Positions 27,771 through 37,084 of a DNA stretch of 64,000 nucleotides are shown piece by piece. This DNA is from Planctomycetaceae bacterium (lineage in GTDB: Bacteria > Planctomycetota > Planctomycetia > Planctomycetales > Planctomycetaceae): positions 248,001 through 312,000 of the forward strand of contig JACKHO010000005.1 in assembly GCA_020638955.1 (NCBI GenBank). The letters are read 5' to 3'. The position numbers were made by a program, and so were the translations under genes. The notes beneath the pieces were generated by a model. The model saw only the letters and a list, made by a program, of their open reading frames with translations, searched no databases and had not been told where the DNA came from. How positions within the stretch are numbered: the stretch's first letter is position 1; every line of letters starts with the position of its first letter.

Positions 27771-28088
27771 TCAGTCCCGGTAGAAAACTGCCAGCCAAAT
27801 TGTCGGTTCGTCCGCAGTTGTCCAATCGACGCGGTGCTTTCTGTACGCCGGAATCAACACGCAATCACCGGCTTTCATTTCAAGGGGCTCCCCGTCGTCG
27901 AACGACAGCGTCGCTGCACCGGCCAGCAGAACCACCCACTCATGCTCATTCTGGTCATACCAGAAACCGACAGGGCTACGATGTCCCTTTGAGACAATCC
28001 GTTCGATGCGGGCGTGCTTGTTCTCCGCCAGAATGGAAACCAGTTCTTCTGGCAACTGCTCCGGGATTTCGTCGAAGAGGTTTTCCAT
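27771..28088 (-). CDS. Small cupin-domain protein
   Basis: 105 residues from the ATG at 28088; a TTG two codons upstream is possible but weaker. A single cupin barrel covers most of the protein. Motif 1 is NEHEWVVLLAGAATLSFDDGE around residues 50-70, and motif 2 is MKAGDCVLIPAYRKHRVDW around 72-92, with the second His in KHRV. The usual first motif G(X)5HXH is reduced to NEHEW, so metal binding is uncertain. Proteins of this size often act as ethanolamine-utilization-type or sugar-acid-binding small cupins. The upstream GNAT fusion runs in the same direction, about 120 bases away. Confidence 0.85.
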   Translation of the reverse strand: MENLFDEIPEQLPEELVSILAENKHARIERIVSKGHRSPVGFWYDQNEHEWVVLLAGAATLSFDDGEPLEMKAGDCVLIPAYRKHRVDWTTADEPTIWLAVFYRD

Positions 28089-28208
28089 CGCCAACTCGTC
28101 ATTGTATTCAAGAAATCAACCAACATCTGAAATCACAGCCGGTCGTCATCCTTGTTTCTTTTCGTGTTTTTTGTGGCCAATCAAACGATGCTGTCCTGGT
28201 TCGGAATT

Positions 28209-28922
28209 CTACTCAGCAAGCTCAAACCACACTTCGTCACAGGCGAGGTAGTGTCCGTCGGCGGGAGAGGATTGCACCCAGATTGGTCTGAATCCGCACT
28301 TTTGCAGAACTCGAATGGAGGGTGTGTTGATGAGTGCAACGCGCGCCTGCAAGGGGCGAATGGTCAATTCCTGTAGCAGCAGTTCCAGTGCTCGAGTTGC
28401 GACTCCCTTCCCCCAATACTCTCGACCAACACGGTACCCCACGAAATGTTGGCCGTTCGCCGGAAAGCAGGAAACGCAGCCCACGAGCTGGTCGCCAAGT
28501 AGAATAGCCTTCGCGACGACATTCTCATCGCGGTGAATGTGTTCGCAGTGTGCGAAGTACTCTACAGCGCTGCGCGGCAGCATGGCCGCCTGTTCGTTCG
28601 CTATCGGATCAAGCTGGAACTCGAACAGACGCTGGTCATCGTCCGGATGAACATCCCGAATGCGAACCGCTGCTGTTTCGACCGCGACTGGTGTTTCGGG
28701 ACCAACGTACGCAAACCGCGGAATGTCTTGTCCCTCAACCAACACCGTCTCGGTAAACATTGCCAAAGGTCGAACCCACAGGCCGCGCTCTCCGTAATCG
28801 GGACGATAAACGACGAGTGCCTCTTCGGTTTCACTATGCCGGGCTACGCCCAGCACAACGTAGTCGCGTCCTTTGTAGTGGCGATACCGACCAGTGGGGA
28901 CCAAAACAGGGCTGTCGTTCAA
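28209..28922 (-). CDS. Fusion of DUF1653 domain and GNAT acetyltransferase
   Basis: 237 residues, starting at TTG (28922) with GAGG eight bases upstream; no ATG is available before the domain. Residues 8-60 are DUF1653: GRYRHYKGRDYVVLGVARHS followed by LVVYRPDYGERGLWVRPLAMF. Residues 85-237 form a GNAT domain of the RimJ/RimL type. It begins with VRIRDVHPDDDQRLFEF, carries the acetyl-CoA motif YWGKGVATRALELLL near residue 170, and ends with INTPSIRVLQKCGFRP. DUF1653 is usually a separate small protein, so the fusion is unusual and may link a nucleotide- or peptide-binding role to acetylation. Its stop is 120 bases before the cupin gene and its start is 15 bases past the stop of the secreted-protein gene, so the three may form one unit. 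Confidence 0.88.
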   Translation of the reverse strand: MNDSPVLVPTGRYRHYKGRDYVVLGVARHSETEEALVVYRPDYGERGLWVRPLAMFTETVLVEGQDIPRFAYVGPETPVAVETAAVRIRDVHPDDDQRLFEFQLDPIANEQAAMLPRSAVEYFAHCEHIHRDENVVAKAILLGDQLVGCVSCFPANGQHFVGYRVGREYWGKGVATRALELLLQELTIRPLQARVALINTPSIRVLQKCGFRPIWVQSSPADGHYLACDEVWFELAE

Positions 28923-28937
28923 TGCAGGAACCTCGTC

Positions 28938-29645
28938 CTACTTCTCTTCTACAGGGCCGAGAACATCATCCGCTTTCAATGATTCTTCGAGCCGAATGGA
29001 AATGCGACCGACATTGAAGCGGCCACCAGGTCCCGGAAGGCCTTCGACTTCCGCTGGAGTTCCCTCTTTTACGCTGGTCAAATCATCGCTTATGACCACG
29101 ACCTTGAAGTTCTTTTCCAGCATGATGGGGGCGGAGCGGTCAGACGTCTTCAGTGCGATGGCTTTGTAGTCGGGATAGTCCGTGTCCTGCTGCATGGCGA
29201 CAATGGGCCCCGAAATCAGGTAGGTTGACCTGCTCTCGCCAACCTTTTCCGGTGCCTTCGTCATGCGTCCGGGAGTCGGTTTCTTTCCTTTGGGCAGAAG
29301 GACCACACCAACTTCTCCCACAAACAGGCGGTTGTTGGTCATCACTCCTTTGGCCTGCAGCAATTGACCGGGCCGCAGGAATCCTTCATCACCGCTAGCA
29401 ACGATTTCGAGCTGAATTTTGGGTGTCATCTGGACTGTCAGTTCCTGCCCTTCCGGCGAGACGAGGGTCAGTTTCTTGACACGTCCCTTCACCTCGACCG
29501 ATTTCACAGTCGCCTGGACGACCTGAATCATGGGGCCTTGAGGCTGTTGCGGTTGCTGAGGCTGTCCCCCTTGCTGTTGAGCCAATACGACTTGGCAGGC
29601 AAATGAGAGAGCAAGGACGAGACTCAAGATTCGGACACGGAACAT
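28938..29645 (-). CDS. Secreted protein of unknown function
   Basis: 235 residues from the ATG at 29645; the longer frame from 29741 adds 32 residues before the signal and is unlikely. The signal peptide is MFRVRILSLVLALSFACQVVLAQ, cleaved before a QQQGGQPQQPQQPQ low-complexity stretch. The mature part is beta-rich (VQATVKSVEVKGRVKKLTLVS, LTVQMTPKIQLEIVASG), suggesting two OB- or SH3-like small barrels. It ends KVVVISDDLTSVKEGTPAEVEG and a conserved-looking GRFNVGRISIRLEESL. I do not recognise the family. Role: periplasmic or extracellular, unknown. Confidence 0.7.
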   Translation of the reverse strand: MFRVRILSLVLALSFACQVVLAQQQGGQPQQPQQPQGPMIQVVQATVKSVEVKGRVKKLTLVSPEGQELTVQMTPKIQLEIVASGDEGFLRPGQLLQAKGVMTNNRLFVGEVGVVLLPKGKKPTPGRMTKAPEKVGESRSTYLISGPIVAMQQDTDYPDYKAIALKTSDRSAPIMLEKNFKVVVISDDLTSVKEGTPAEVEGLPGPGGRFNVGRISIRLEESLKADDVLGPVEEK

Positions 29646-29747
29646 AAGGCAAGCACACGGGTTGAATGTCAATGAATGCGACAAGGACCTGTCGGCTCCA
29701 TCCTCTTTCATCTGGCAGCAGAATTCAACCGCCGGATGCAATTCTCG

Positions 29748-31217
29748 CTACGCGATGATTTTATCTGCAACCTTGCCAGCAATGTCGGTCAGACGGAAAT
29801 CGCGTCCCTGGAAGCGGAACGTCAGCTTTTCGTGGTTCAGCCCCAACAGGTGCAGGAGAGTGGCGTGGAAGTCATTGACGTGCATGGGATCTTCCACCAC
29901 GTGGAATCCGATGTCGTCGGTCTGACCATATGTCATCCCGCCGCGGACACCGCCGCCTGCCATCCAGACGGTGTATGCGTCTTTATGATGGTCGCGTCCC
30001 ACTTTGTCGTCTGAGCGTCCTGTTTGTGCGCCGTCCTGAACCATAGGCGTCCGACCAAACTCCGCTCCCCACACAACCAGGGTTTCGTCGAGCAGGCCCC
30101 GCTGCTTCAGGTCGGTAATGAGTGCCGCAAGGGGTTGATCGACCTCTTTCGCTTTCTTCGTCATGTTCGGGAAGACCTGGCTGTGGTGATCCCAGCCTTG
30201 ATCGAACAGTTGGACGAATCGCACACCACGTTCAACGAGACGACGTGCCAGGAGGCAGTTGTTGGCAAAGCTCGTCTTCCCAGGTGCCGTGCCGTACATT
30301 TCATGCACGCGCTTCGGCTCTGATTCGATGTCCATAAGCTCGGGCACTGAAGATTGCATGCGATAGGCGAGTTCATACTGTGAAATCCGCGTCGCGATTT
30401 CGGGGTCGCGCACGTCGGCATATCGCAGTGCATTCAAATCGTTGACGCGGTCAATAATCAGGCGGCGGTGCTCCGTGGTCATCCCGTCAGGATTCGACAG
30501 AAACAACACGGGATCGCCCGCGGTGCGGAATTCTGTCCCCTGATAGCGACTGGGAAGAAATCCGCTCCCCCACAAGCTATTGCCAGCCCCCGCCACGCTG
30601 CCAGTAATTAGTACGACAAACCCCGGCAGGTTTTCGTTTTCGCTTCCTAAACCATAATTGACCCACGAACCAAATGATGGCCGTCCAAAGCGGGCGAAGC
30701 CGGTAGTGAAAAAGAGTTGCGCTGGTGCATGGTTAAAATGTTCCGTGTGCAGCGACTTGATGATGCACATGTCGTCGGCGCATTTCGCCAAGTTGGGCAA
30801 CAGCTCCGAGAATTCATTCCCCGACTCGCCATGCTTGCTGAACTTGAATTTCGTGCCCAGCAAAGCCGGCTGCTTGCGAATGAAAGCCAGACGCAGACCC
30901 TCCCAGAGTTCATCAGGCACAAGCTCTCCATCGAGTCGCACCAGTTCTGGTTTGTAGTCGTACAGGTCCAGATGCGAAGGAGCCCCGACCATATGCACGA
31001 AAATGACGTTTTTCGCCTTCGGAATGAGTCCTTGTCGTGCAGGATGGGGCGTTGCCTCCTCCGCCTGCAGTGACGGAAAGTCTTTGGCCAGCATCGAACC
31101 CAATGCCATTGCTCCCACACCAGTTCCAATGGACTGGAACAAGTGGCGACGGGAGTGTGGTGAGGACACAAGTGGCAGGGACTCAAACATGGTGCTGATT
31201 CTCAAGTCAGTAGACAC
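29748..31217 (-). CDS. DUF1501 protein, Tat-type signal (second copy)
   Basis: 489 residues from a GTG at 31217 that has GGAAG seven bases upstream. An ATG at 31190 would remove nine residues and is a fair alternative. The N-terminus has SRRHLFQSIGTGVGAMALG, a twin-arginine-type signal. The DUF1501 core matches the copies at 16360 and 46135: NVIFVHMVGAPSHLDLYDY, HGESGNEFSELLPNLAKCAD, FNHAPAQLFFTTGFARFGRPS, LARRLVERGVRFVQLFDQGW followed by DHHSQVF, and VVWGAEFGRTPMVQ. It ends with FRFQGRDFRLTDIAGKVADK. Like the first copy, it stands without a DUF1549/DUF1553 partner. It faces the TPR gene at 31412 divergently. Confidence 0.93.
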   Translation of the reverse strand: MSTDLRISTMFESLPLVSSPHSRRHLFQSIGTGVGAMALGSMLAKDFPSLQAEEATPHPARQGLIPKAKNVIFVHMVGAPSHLDLYDYKPELVRLDGELVPDELWEGLRLAFIRKQPALLGTKFKFSKHGESGNEFSELLPNLAKCADDMCIIKSLHTEHFNHAPAQLFFTTGFARFGRPSFGSWVNYGLGSENENLPGFVVLITGSVAGAGNSLWGSGFLPSRYQGTEFRTAGDPVLFLSNPDGMTTEHRRLIIDRVNDLNALRYADVRDPEIATRISQYELAYRMQSSVPELMDIESEPKRVHEMYGTAPGKTSFANNCLLARRLVERGVRFVQLFDQGWDHHSQVFPNMTKKAKEVDQPLAALITDLKQRGLLDETLVVWGAEFGRTPMVQDGAQTGRSDDKVGRDHHKDAYTVWMAGGGVRGGMTYGQTDDIGFHVVEDPMHVNDFHATLLHLLGLNHEKLTFRFQGRDFRLTDIAGKVADKIIA

Positions 31218-31411
31218 TCAATTACTTCCATTACCTTCTCTCATTCGGTGTCAGTTGGCAACAGTGATTGAATGTGACAGCCCTCGAATTGACCATGATT
31301 GACGGACTGCACCCGTTGACCGACGGTTGTACGCACGTGATACTCCGACCAAACGAGAATAACTCACACGAACCAGCACCTCGACTGCGCTGATTGCTTA
31401 ACGGACCAGAC

Positions 31412-34069
31412 ATGACTGAAGACTTTGATCCCCAACAGATTGACCAGGAACTGGAGCAGCTCGATGAGCAGTCTGAAGATCACTTCCAGCATGGTCGACT
31501 GCAGTCCGCCATGCAGGTCGCTAAAGATGCCACGCGGCAGGCACGTGCGCAGCGGCGGGCAATTCACTACATGCGAGGTTTGTTTGACCAAATGCGATTC
31601 GGTCACGGATTGCTCGAACCGCAAACGACAGCCGACGCCGCTGTGGAACTCATTGCGCTGCTGAACGACGAAGAGCGCGCTCGCCTCATTCAGCCCGACC
31701 TCAACGAAGGGCATTACCATTGGGTTTGCCAGTGGATGAGCAGTTGTGCCTACGACAATCTCGCCGAAGCGACGGGCGACATGAATGGCTACAACTCACA
31801 GGGCATGCATGAGTGCATTGCTGATGGGATTCAGGTGTGCCGACAAACCGGGAAGCTGGAGTGTGTGAAGTGCTTCCGTGAATACGCATCCGATGTGTAT
31901 CTCGCCGCTGACGACCTCGACATGGTACTGCATCATTGCGAGGTGCTGCGTGAGTTTCGCAATGACAATTCCGACAGCAAGGATCGTCGCTGGACAGGAC
32001 ATCGTAAACAAGCCTGGATCAAGCTGCTTCGCGGTGATTTGCCGGGAGCAAAGCAGGAGCTGGAAAAGGCTGCTTCGTTTACTGACGAAGAGTCGGTCTA
32101 CCTGAAGCTGCATGCCAGATTGCATGTGGCTGCCGCCATAGACGAAGTATTGCTGATGCTGGGCGAGCCCCGTGCAGGCCGCGAATTATTGCAATCTGCG
32201 GTGAAGGGGAATGAGTGGCCGCAATTTGAATTGGAGGCCGACCGTGTCAACGCCCTCGAATTCGTGGTCAATGGCGATGTTGCAAGCGGCATTGAATTGT
32301 TGACCCGCTGGGACCAGCGATTGCGGCAACAACGGTGTCTGAAAGAGTGGTTTGAAATTCGCCTCAGACTCATCGCGGCGTATCTCATTGACGGAAACCG
32401 AAATCGCGCCGAGGCGATTGCACGTGGCCTCGAAGCGAGTGCAGCCGAGGCCCAGGATTTCCTTACGCTTCGGCGGCTGAAGCAGTTGATGGAATCGAAC
32501 GAAACGCCGCTGCCGGTACCGACTCTGGAACCACTGCAGGCCGGACGGAATGTGGCCGCAGGAGAGAGTGTCGACGCCGGTTCTGTTACCGGAGAAGTAA
32601 CGTCTACTGAGCAACCGAAACTGTCGAAAGTCGAAGAGGAAGAAGAACAGCCGACGCCGCTGCAGGATGAAATCAACGACCTCATGAATAGAATTCTGCA
32701 GGTACGTCAGGCAGAGGAGTTTGAAGGCGTTGAAGCAAACATGCAGGAATTGCTCGGTCAAATTCTGCAGTTTGATCCGGAAGGAATTGAATCACCCAAA
32801 GACGCTGCCATGTTGTTGATGATGTGCCGCTGGGTGGTCACTGGCCCAGACGAAGCACGCGAGTCGTGGGAGTATGGCAAACAATTGGCTCAGCGTTTTG
32901 CAGACAATGCCACCATGTTGAACGTGTTTGCGGAACTGGGGGCTCACTTCCGCTCGGTGGATGCGGACGTTTTCTCGGATGTTTCGGAAGAGTTTTTGGA
33001 AGAGACGTTTCGCAATTCCTTGCGTCTCGATCCCGAACGGCCTCGCAACTACTTGCGGGCGGGAGACTATTTCGCGAGTCGCGAGAATTTGGGCGAGGCG
33101 GAGCGATGCTATTCGCGTGCGTTTCGTCTCGACAGAACCGATGGCACCGCGGCGATTAGCCTCTCCAATCTTTATGGCGAGACCGATCGACCTCGCGATG
33201 CGCTGGCCGCGCTCGACTTGTCATTGCGTGAAGGCTGCACCGATCCGGACGTGGCTTGGGAAGCAGCACTGGCTGCCTATCAGCTTGAGCAGTACGACGC
33301 GCAATTGACCTATCTCGACAAGCACCTCGAGCTCTCGGAACCGCATGCGTGGGTCGAATACTACCGGGCCTGGGCGCTGCTGGAACTAGAGCGGTACGAC
33401 GAGTGTCTGGTTGCAATAGAACGTGAGCGTCAGTTTGAATTGCCCGGGGATTTTCAACTCAAAGTGCTCACCGCCTGTGCTTGCGCGGAAATGCAAAAGC
33501 TGGAAGAAGCATCCGCCGAAATCCATGGTCTGCTTGCTGATCGCTTGGCTGACGTCGAGTACTTGTCGCTGAATGGCCTCGTGAGGATTCTGTCACGGCT
33601 GTGTGCGTCAGTGGCGGACTGGCCACGAAACGACCCTGCACGGATGGCCCTCATGCAGCGCATGCTGGAAACCGGGCTCATGCCTGATGCGTACTTTGAA
33701 GAGTTGCGAGCAAACACGCCGGAGCAGAACGGCATCAAATTCTATCGCGTGCAAATGCGTCAGCCACTCGGCGAAGACTGGGCGGCAAAGCCTGGCTGCC
33801 TGCCCGGACAGACTGAATGGACAACCTATTGTCAGGAATGGGGCGTGCTCGCTGCCACGGAAGACAGTGCTGTCAATTTTGTACTGGAGACGCAATTCTC
33901 CGGACTTGAGGGACCTGCGGAAGTTGTCCAGGTCATCCAGGCTGGCGAAGGTTACGACGACCGACCCGGTGTGGTCTGGCAGGGATTCCGCTGGTCCGAA
34001 GATGAGGCAGATGCCCTCGGACTGTACGACCTGCTCGACGAAGATGACACGGATTTCGAGGAAGAATAG
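31412..34069 (+). CDS. Cytoplasmic TPR protein, acidic
   Basis: 885 residues from the ATG at 31412; the open frame begins at a TTG six codons upstream. No signal peptide or TM segment. Helical repeats run through most of the length, with clear TPR-type units near residues 520-660 (RPRNYLRAGDYFASRENLGEA, DGTAAISLSNLYGETDRPRDAL, AALAAYQLEQYDAQLTYLDKH). A charged, Pro/Thr/Glu-rich linker lies near 370-420. The C-terminal 120 residues form a separate beta-rich domain (KFYRVQMRQPLGEDW, AVNFVLETQFSGLEG) ending in a very acidic tail DEDDTDFEEE. Its stop is 17 bases from the convergent transglutaminase gene. Function unknown; a scaffold is most likely. Confidence 0.82.
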   Translation: MTEDFDPQQIDQELEQLDEQSEDHFQHGRLQSAMQVAKDATRQARAQRRAIHYMRGLFDQMRFGHGLLEPQTTADAAVELIALLNDEERARLIQPDLNEGHYHWVCQWMSSCAYDNLAEATGDMNGYNSQGMHECIADGIQVCRQTGKLECVKCFREYASDVYLAADDLDMVLHHCEVLREFRNDNSDSKDRRWTGHRKQAWIKLLRGDLPGAKQELEKAASFTDEESVYLKLHARLHVAAAIDEVLLMLGEPRAGRELLQSAVKGNEWPQFELEADRVNALEFVVNGDVASGIELLTRWDQRLRQQRCLKEWFEIRLRLIAAYLIDGNRNRAEAIARGLEASAAEAQDFLTLRRLKQLMESNETPLPVPTLEPLQAGRNVAAGESVDAGSVTGEVTSTEQPKLSKVEEEEEQPTPLQDEINDLMNRILQVRQAEEFEGVEANMQELLGQILQFDPEGIESPKDAAMLLMMCRWVVTGPDEARESWEYGKQLAQRFADNATMLNVFAELGAHFRSVDADVFSDVSEEFLEETFRNSLRLDPERPRNYLRAGDYFASRENLGEAERCYSRAFRLDRTDGTAAISLSNLYGETDRPRDALAALDLSLREGCTDPDVAWEAALAAYQLEQYDAQLTYLDKHLELSEPHAWVEYYRAWALLELERYDECLVAIERERQFELPGDFQLKVLTACACAEMQKLEEASAEIHGLLADRLADVEYLSLNGLVRILSRLCASVADWPRNDPARMALMQRMLETGLMPDAYFEELRANTPEQNGIKFYRVQMRQPLGEDWAAKPGCLPGQTEWTTYCQEWGVLAATEDSAVNFVLETQFSGLEGPAEVVQVIQAGEGYDDRPGVVWQGFRWSEDEADALGLYDLLDEDDTDFEEE

Positions 34070-34086
34070 CGAGGAAATCGCCAAAA

Positions 34087-36387
34087 CTAACGCACCGCGA
34101 GGCACCGCTCGAGTTCATCCAACCTTTGGTTGAGGTGCTTCAATTCGTCAGCGGACGCCGGATGTTGGCCATACCGCACATCGTAAAACTTCGTGACCAA
34201 TTCCGGCGGCCAGGCCTGCAATCCGGCACGCATGAGTCGTTCGTTCAACTTGCCAGCGACTTCTAATGCGAATTCCAGAGGGGTTTGTGCGTCTTTCTGA
34301 TGGAGACCATGGCGCTTGAGGATGGCAAGGAATCGCTCGAAAAATGCGATTCGGACGGCTGCAGCGTTTCGTTGTTGATGACGACCAAACAGCGACCATT
34401 TGCCGGTCCAGCGGCTGACGCCCCAAATCAGGAGGACAACGGCCGTCAGTCCCACAAGTCCCCAGGCGGCATCGGACCAGCGGAATCCCTTTCGGGGAGA
34501 TTTCAGACCGCCTGAGGCATCGCGAAAGATATCAAGTGGATTTTCTGGCCACTCTTTGGGCAGGTTGATGAAAGCGGAAATGGGAAAGTAGATGGAATCC
34601 TGCTGCTGATTCTTGGTCATGTGCACGCCCATCGACCAAATGCTGGAGAGTGTTGACGTCCAACTCGTTCCGCTCGGGGCGGCTCCTTCATGCTCCCGAA
34701 CATAATCGGCCCGCGCGGCCGGTGTCGGGTCGACATAGAACCAGTCACGGACAATGTATTGACGCTGGAAGGGAAACGTCCCAACGGTGACGGGGTATCG
34801 CACAGACACTTCCACCCAGGCATGCGCGTGAAGTTGCTGGACGACAAATGCTTCACGCTTGTCGTCCCATGCGCCTCCTTTGAAGCCGGTGACGACACGG
34901 GTCGGAGCGCCCTGATGGCGTAGCAGCAGTGCCGTGGCCGAGGCGAAATACTCGCAATGTCCAGCCTTCCGGTTGAACAGAAAGTCTTCGACGGGATCGA
35001 TGCTGTTGTCCGTAACGGACAAGTCCATGGTGTAATCGAACTGTCGAAAATAAGTCGTCAGGATTTCCGTCATTTCAATTGTGCTGGACGCCTGACCCAG
35101 TAATTCCTGAGAAAGCTGCTGAACACCGTTGAGATTCTCGGGTGTGAGTGTCAGATGCTCCAGATAGTGGTACTCTCTGCGGCCAAGTCCTCGTTGTTCC
35201 AGCAGCCGCTGACGAACCAGCTCTTCGCTCATGACGTATGTGCTGTAACTCGATTCATTCAGCCGAAAGCTGCTTTGCTGGCGAATTTCATTCGACAGCT
35301 CCGAATGAAAAACCTGCGAGTCGTCGTCCATTCGAGCGGTGTAGACCGCTCCATTTGTCATCAGGAGTGAACTGCCCGTGGGATATTGCTTGACATCCTG
35401 GCGATACCGCAGCTCCTGCCCGATTTCGTCGTTAACCTCAGAAAGAGGCGGCATTGGATCGTTTCCATCGGCTCCGCGACTCCAGCGCCCATCGGCATAC
35501 ACTTCGAGTACGGCTCCGCGAAACAATGGTTCCTCGCCGAAGTAGGCCAGCGTTTCGTCTTTGTTGAGATACCGGTTCAATTCTCGATCAAACACGCGGA
35601 CTTCGAGTGCCGGGTCTTCGCTTTCGAGTGACGTCCCGATATCGCCAAGGCTGACCGACTCAGAGAACCCGACAATTCGGTTGCCGCCTCCTTCTCCCCC
35701 TATCGCAGCACCGCCAATCCAAATACGTGGAGTGAACAGGAAGAATGCCAGGCTGAAACACAATCCCAATACGGCGACAACGAAGGCGTTGAAAACGAAT
35801 CGCCAGTTAATGAGGCGATGGTCTTTGTCGTAGGCCAGCCCGGAACGGACTTGTCCCAGGGTTTCATGACTTTCGTCCGGTGTTGATTTGTCCCAGGCAT
35901 CGGGGTGCAGGGCTGGTTCGATGGAACGAGTCACCAGAAACAAAGCCAGACTCCAGGTCCCCAGAAAAGAGGTCGCGAGTAGTGCGCCACCGAGCCACGG
36001 CTTGCCTGTCAGAACGGAGGCCAACGCAATTTGCAGTCCTGCGAGTGCGTGCAGCCACCAGTATTCCCGAGCGGTCTTTTGGCGTATGAGGTAAATCCAG
36101 GTCAGATAAATCAGCAGGTGGGAAGCCGCCAAAAGTCGACCTTCAACGGCACCACCGAGAAATTCCTGCGTCGCCAGGAACATGGCTCCCAGCCCGAGGA
36201 GGGCCACAATGAATGTGGGAATGCGGATTTGCGGTCCGCGGTCGACGAACAGTAACGCAAGGATGGCGACGGGCAGGGTAAACGCCGCAAGTGGCGACCC
36301 GCTCGGATCTTCCGTTTCAGCGAGCGCGAGGACAACGCCGGCAAAGCTGATGAATAAGGTCACCGTGAGTTGCAGCGTAAAACGCAT
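34087..36387 (-). CDS. TgpA-type membrane transglutaminase-like protein (DUF3488 plus transglutaminase core)
   Basis: 766 residues from the ATG at 36387, preceded by AAAGGG. The open frame continues 34 residues upstream without a good start. Six to seven TM segments occupy residues 5-210 (DUF3488), including LQLTVTLFISFAGVVLALA and VFNAFVVAVLGLCFSLAFFLF. A periplasmic domain follows, with the transglutaminase core near 470-560. The catalytic Cys lies in FNRKAGHCEYFASATALLLR, the His in HAHAWVEVSV and the Asp in DWFYVDPTP. A further TM segment (AAWGLVGLTAVVLLIWGV) near 655 precedes a short cytoplasmic tail. This is the protease partner normally encoded with DUF58 and MoxR. It is divergent from the IscA gene and convergent with the TPR gene. 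Confidence 0.93.
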   Translation of the reverse strand: MRFTLQLTVTLFISFAGVVLALAETEDPSGSPLAAFTLPVAILALLFVDRGPQIRIPTFIVALLGLGAMFLATQEFLGGAVEGRLLAASHLLIYLTWIYLIRQKTAREYWWLHALAGLQIALASVLTGKPWLGGALLATSFLGTWSLALFLVTRSIEPALHPDAWDKSTPDESHETLGQVRSGLAYDKDHRLINWRFVFNAFVVAVLGLCFSLAFFLFTPRIWIGGAAIGGEGGGNRIVGFSESVSLGDIGTSLESEDPALEVRVFDRELNRYLNKDETLAYFGEEPLFRGAVLEVYADGRWSRGADGNDPMPPLSEVNDEIGQELRYRQDVKQYPTGSSLLMTNGAVYTARMDDDSQVFHSELSNEIRQQSSFRLNESSYSTYVMSEELVRQRLLEQRGLGRREYHYLEHLTLTPENLNGVQQLSQELLGQASSTIEMTEILTTYFRQFDYTMDLSVTDNSIDPVEDFLFNRKAGHCEYFASATALLLRHQGAPTRVVTGFKGGAWDDKREAFVVQQLHAHAWVEVSVRYPVTVGTFPFQRQYIVRDWFYVDPTPAARADYVREHEGAAPSGTSWTSTLSSIWSMGVHMTKNQQQDSIYFPISAFINLPKEWPENPLDIFRDASGGLKSPRKGFRWSDAAWGLVGLTAVVLLIWGVSRWTGKWSLFGRHQQRNAAAVRIAFFERFLAILKRHGLHQKDAQTPLEFALEVAGKLNERLMRAGLQAWPPELVTKFYDVRYGQHPASADELKHLNQRLDELERCLAVR

Positions 36388-36580
36388 TCGGTGGACCCTT
36401 TCTGATGGACTCGGGCGGACAGGCACCACGATTATCAGCGGTCGTGGAAGAAACATCAACCAAGGGACTTGACCTATTGTCCCCGCCACTCGTGCATTAT
36501 AGACTTATGGCATTGGGCAATTTGCGTCGCCCGTTTGTGAACACCGCGTAACTCGTCCTTTCAAGACTGAGGAGACAAGC

Positions 36581-36910
36581 ATGGTTAATTTGACCGAAGA
36601 AGCTGCTGCTGAAATCAAAAAGCGTATTGAACAGTGTGAAACACCAGACCAAATGGTCTTGCGTGTGGGAGTCAAAGGGGGCGGATGCAGTGGACTCGAC
36701 TATGTGTTCGGGTTCGACAACAACGCCAACCCAGAAGAAGATCATATTGCGGAACAGCATGGCGTCCGCATTGCCGTGAAGAAGGCACACGACCTGTACC
36801 TGGACGGCACCACCATTGGATTCAAGAACGATTTGGACAAGTACGGATTTACGTTCGACAATCCCAACGCCTCACGCACTTGCGGTTGCGGATCGAGCTT
36901 CGGCGTCTAA
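36581..36910 (+). CDS. HesB/IscA-family iron-sulfur cluster assembly protein
   Basis: 109 residues, an A-type carrier that accepts and passes on Fe-S clusters. The three ligand cysteines are at 36 (in GGGCSG) and at 101 and 103 (TCGCGSSFGV), the exact C-x(n)-C-x-C arrangement of the family. The ATG has a strong GAGGAG seven bases upstream. No other isc/suf genes flank it. It is divergent from the transglutaminase gene and followed by its own terminator, so it is transcribed alone. Distinction between IscA, ErpA and SufA types is not possible from this alone. Confidence 0.95.
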   Translation: MVNLTEEAAAEIKKRIEQCETPDQMVLRVGVKGGGCSGLDYVFGFDNNANPEEDHIAEQHGVRIAVKKAHDLYLDGTTIGFKNDLDKYGFTFDNPNASRTCGCGSSFGV

Positions 36911-36944
36911 GAAGCCGTTGGCTGTACTTGAATAGTTACAACTG

Positions 36945-36979
36945 AAGACGCTCTGGCCCGTGGTCAGAGCGTCTTTTTG
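36945..36979 (+). terminator. Rho-independent terminator of the IscA-family gene
   Basis: 11-bp perfect stem AAGACGCTCTG (36945-36955) with CAGAGCGTCTT (36965-36975) and a 9-base loop; the right arm runs into TTTTTGTTT. It lies 35 bases past the stop. Confidence 0.9.
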
Positions 36980-37084
36980 TTTAGGTGCCGCTGGCACAAT
37001 TCACTCGTCACCTTGTCAAAGTGCGTAGCACACCACCCTGTCCGATTTCAGCTTCGCTACCTGCAAAGGGGATGCGGCGCAGGA

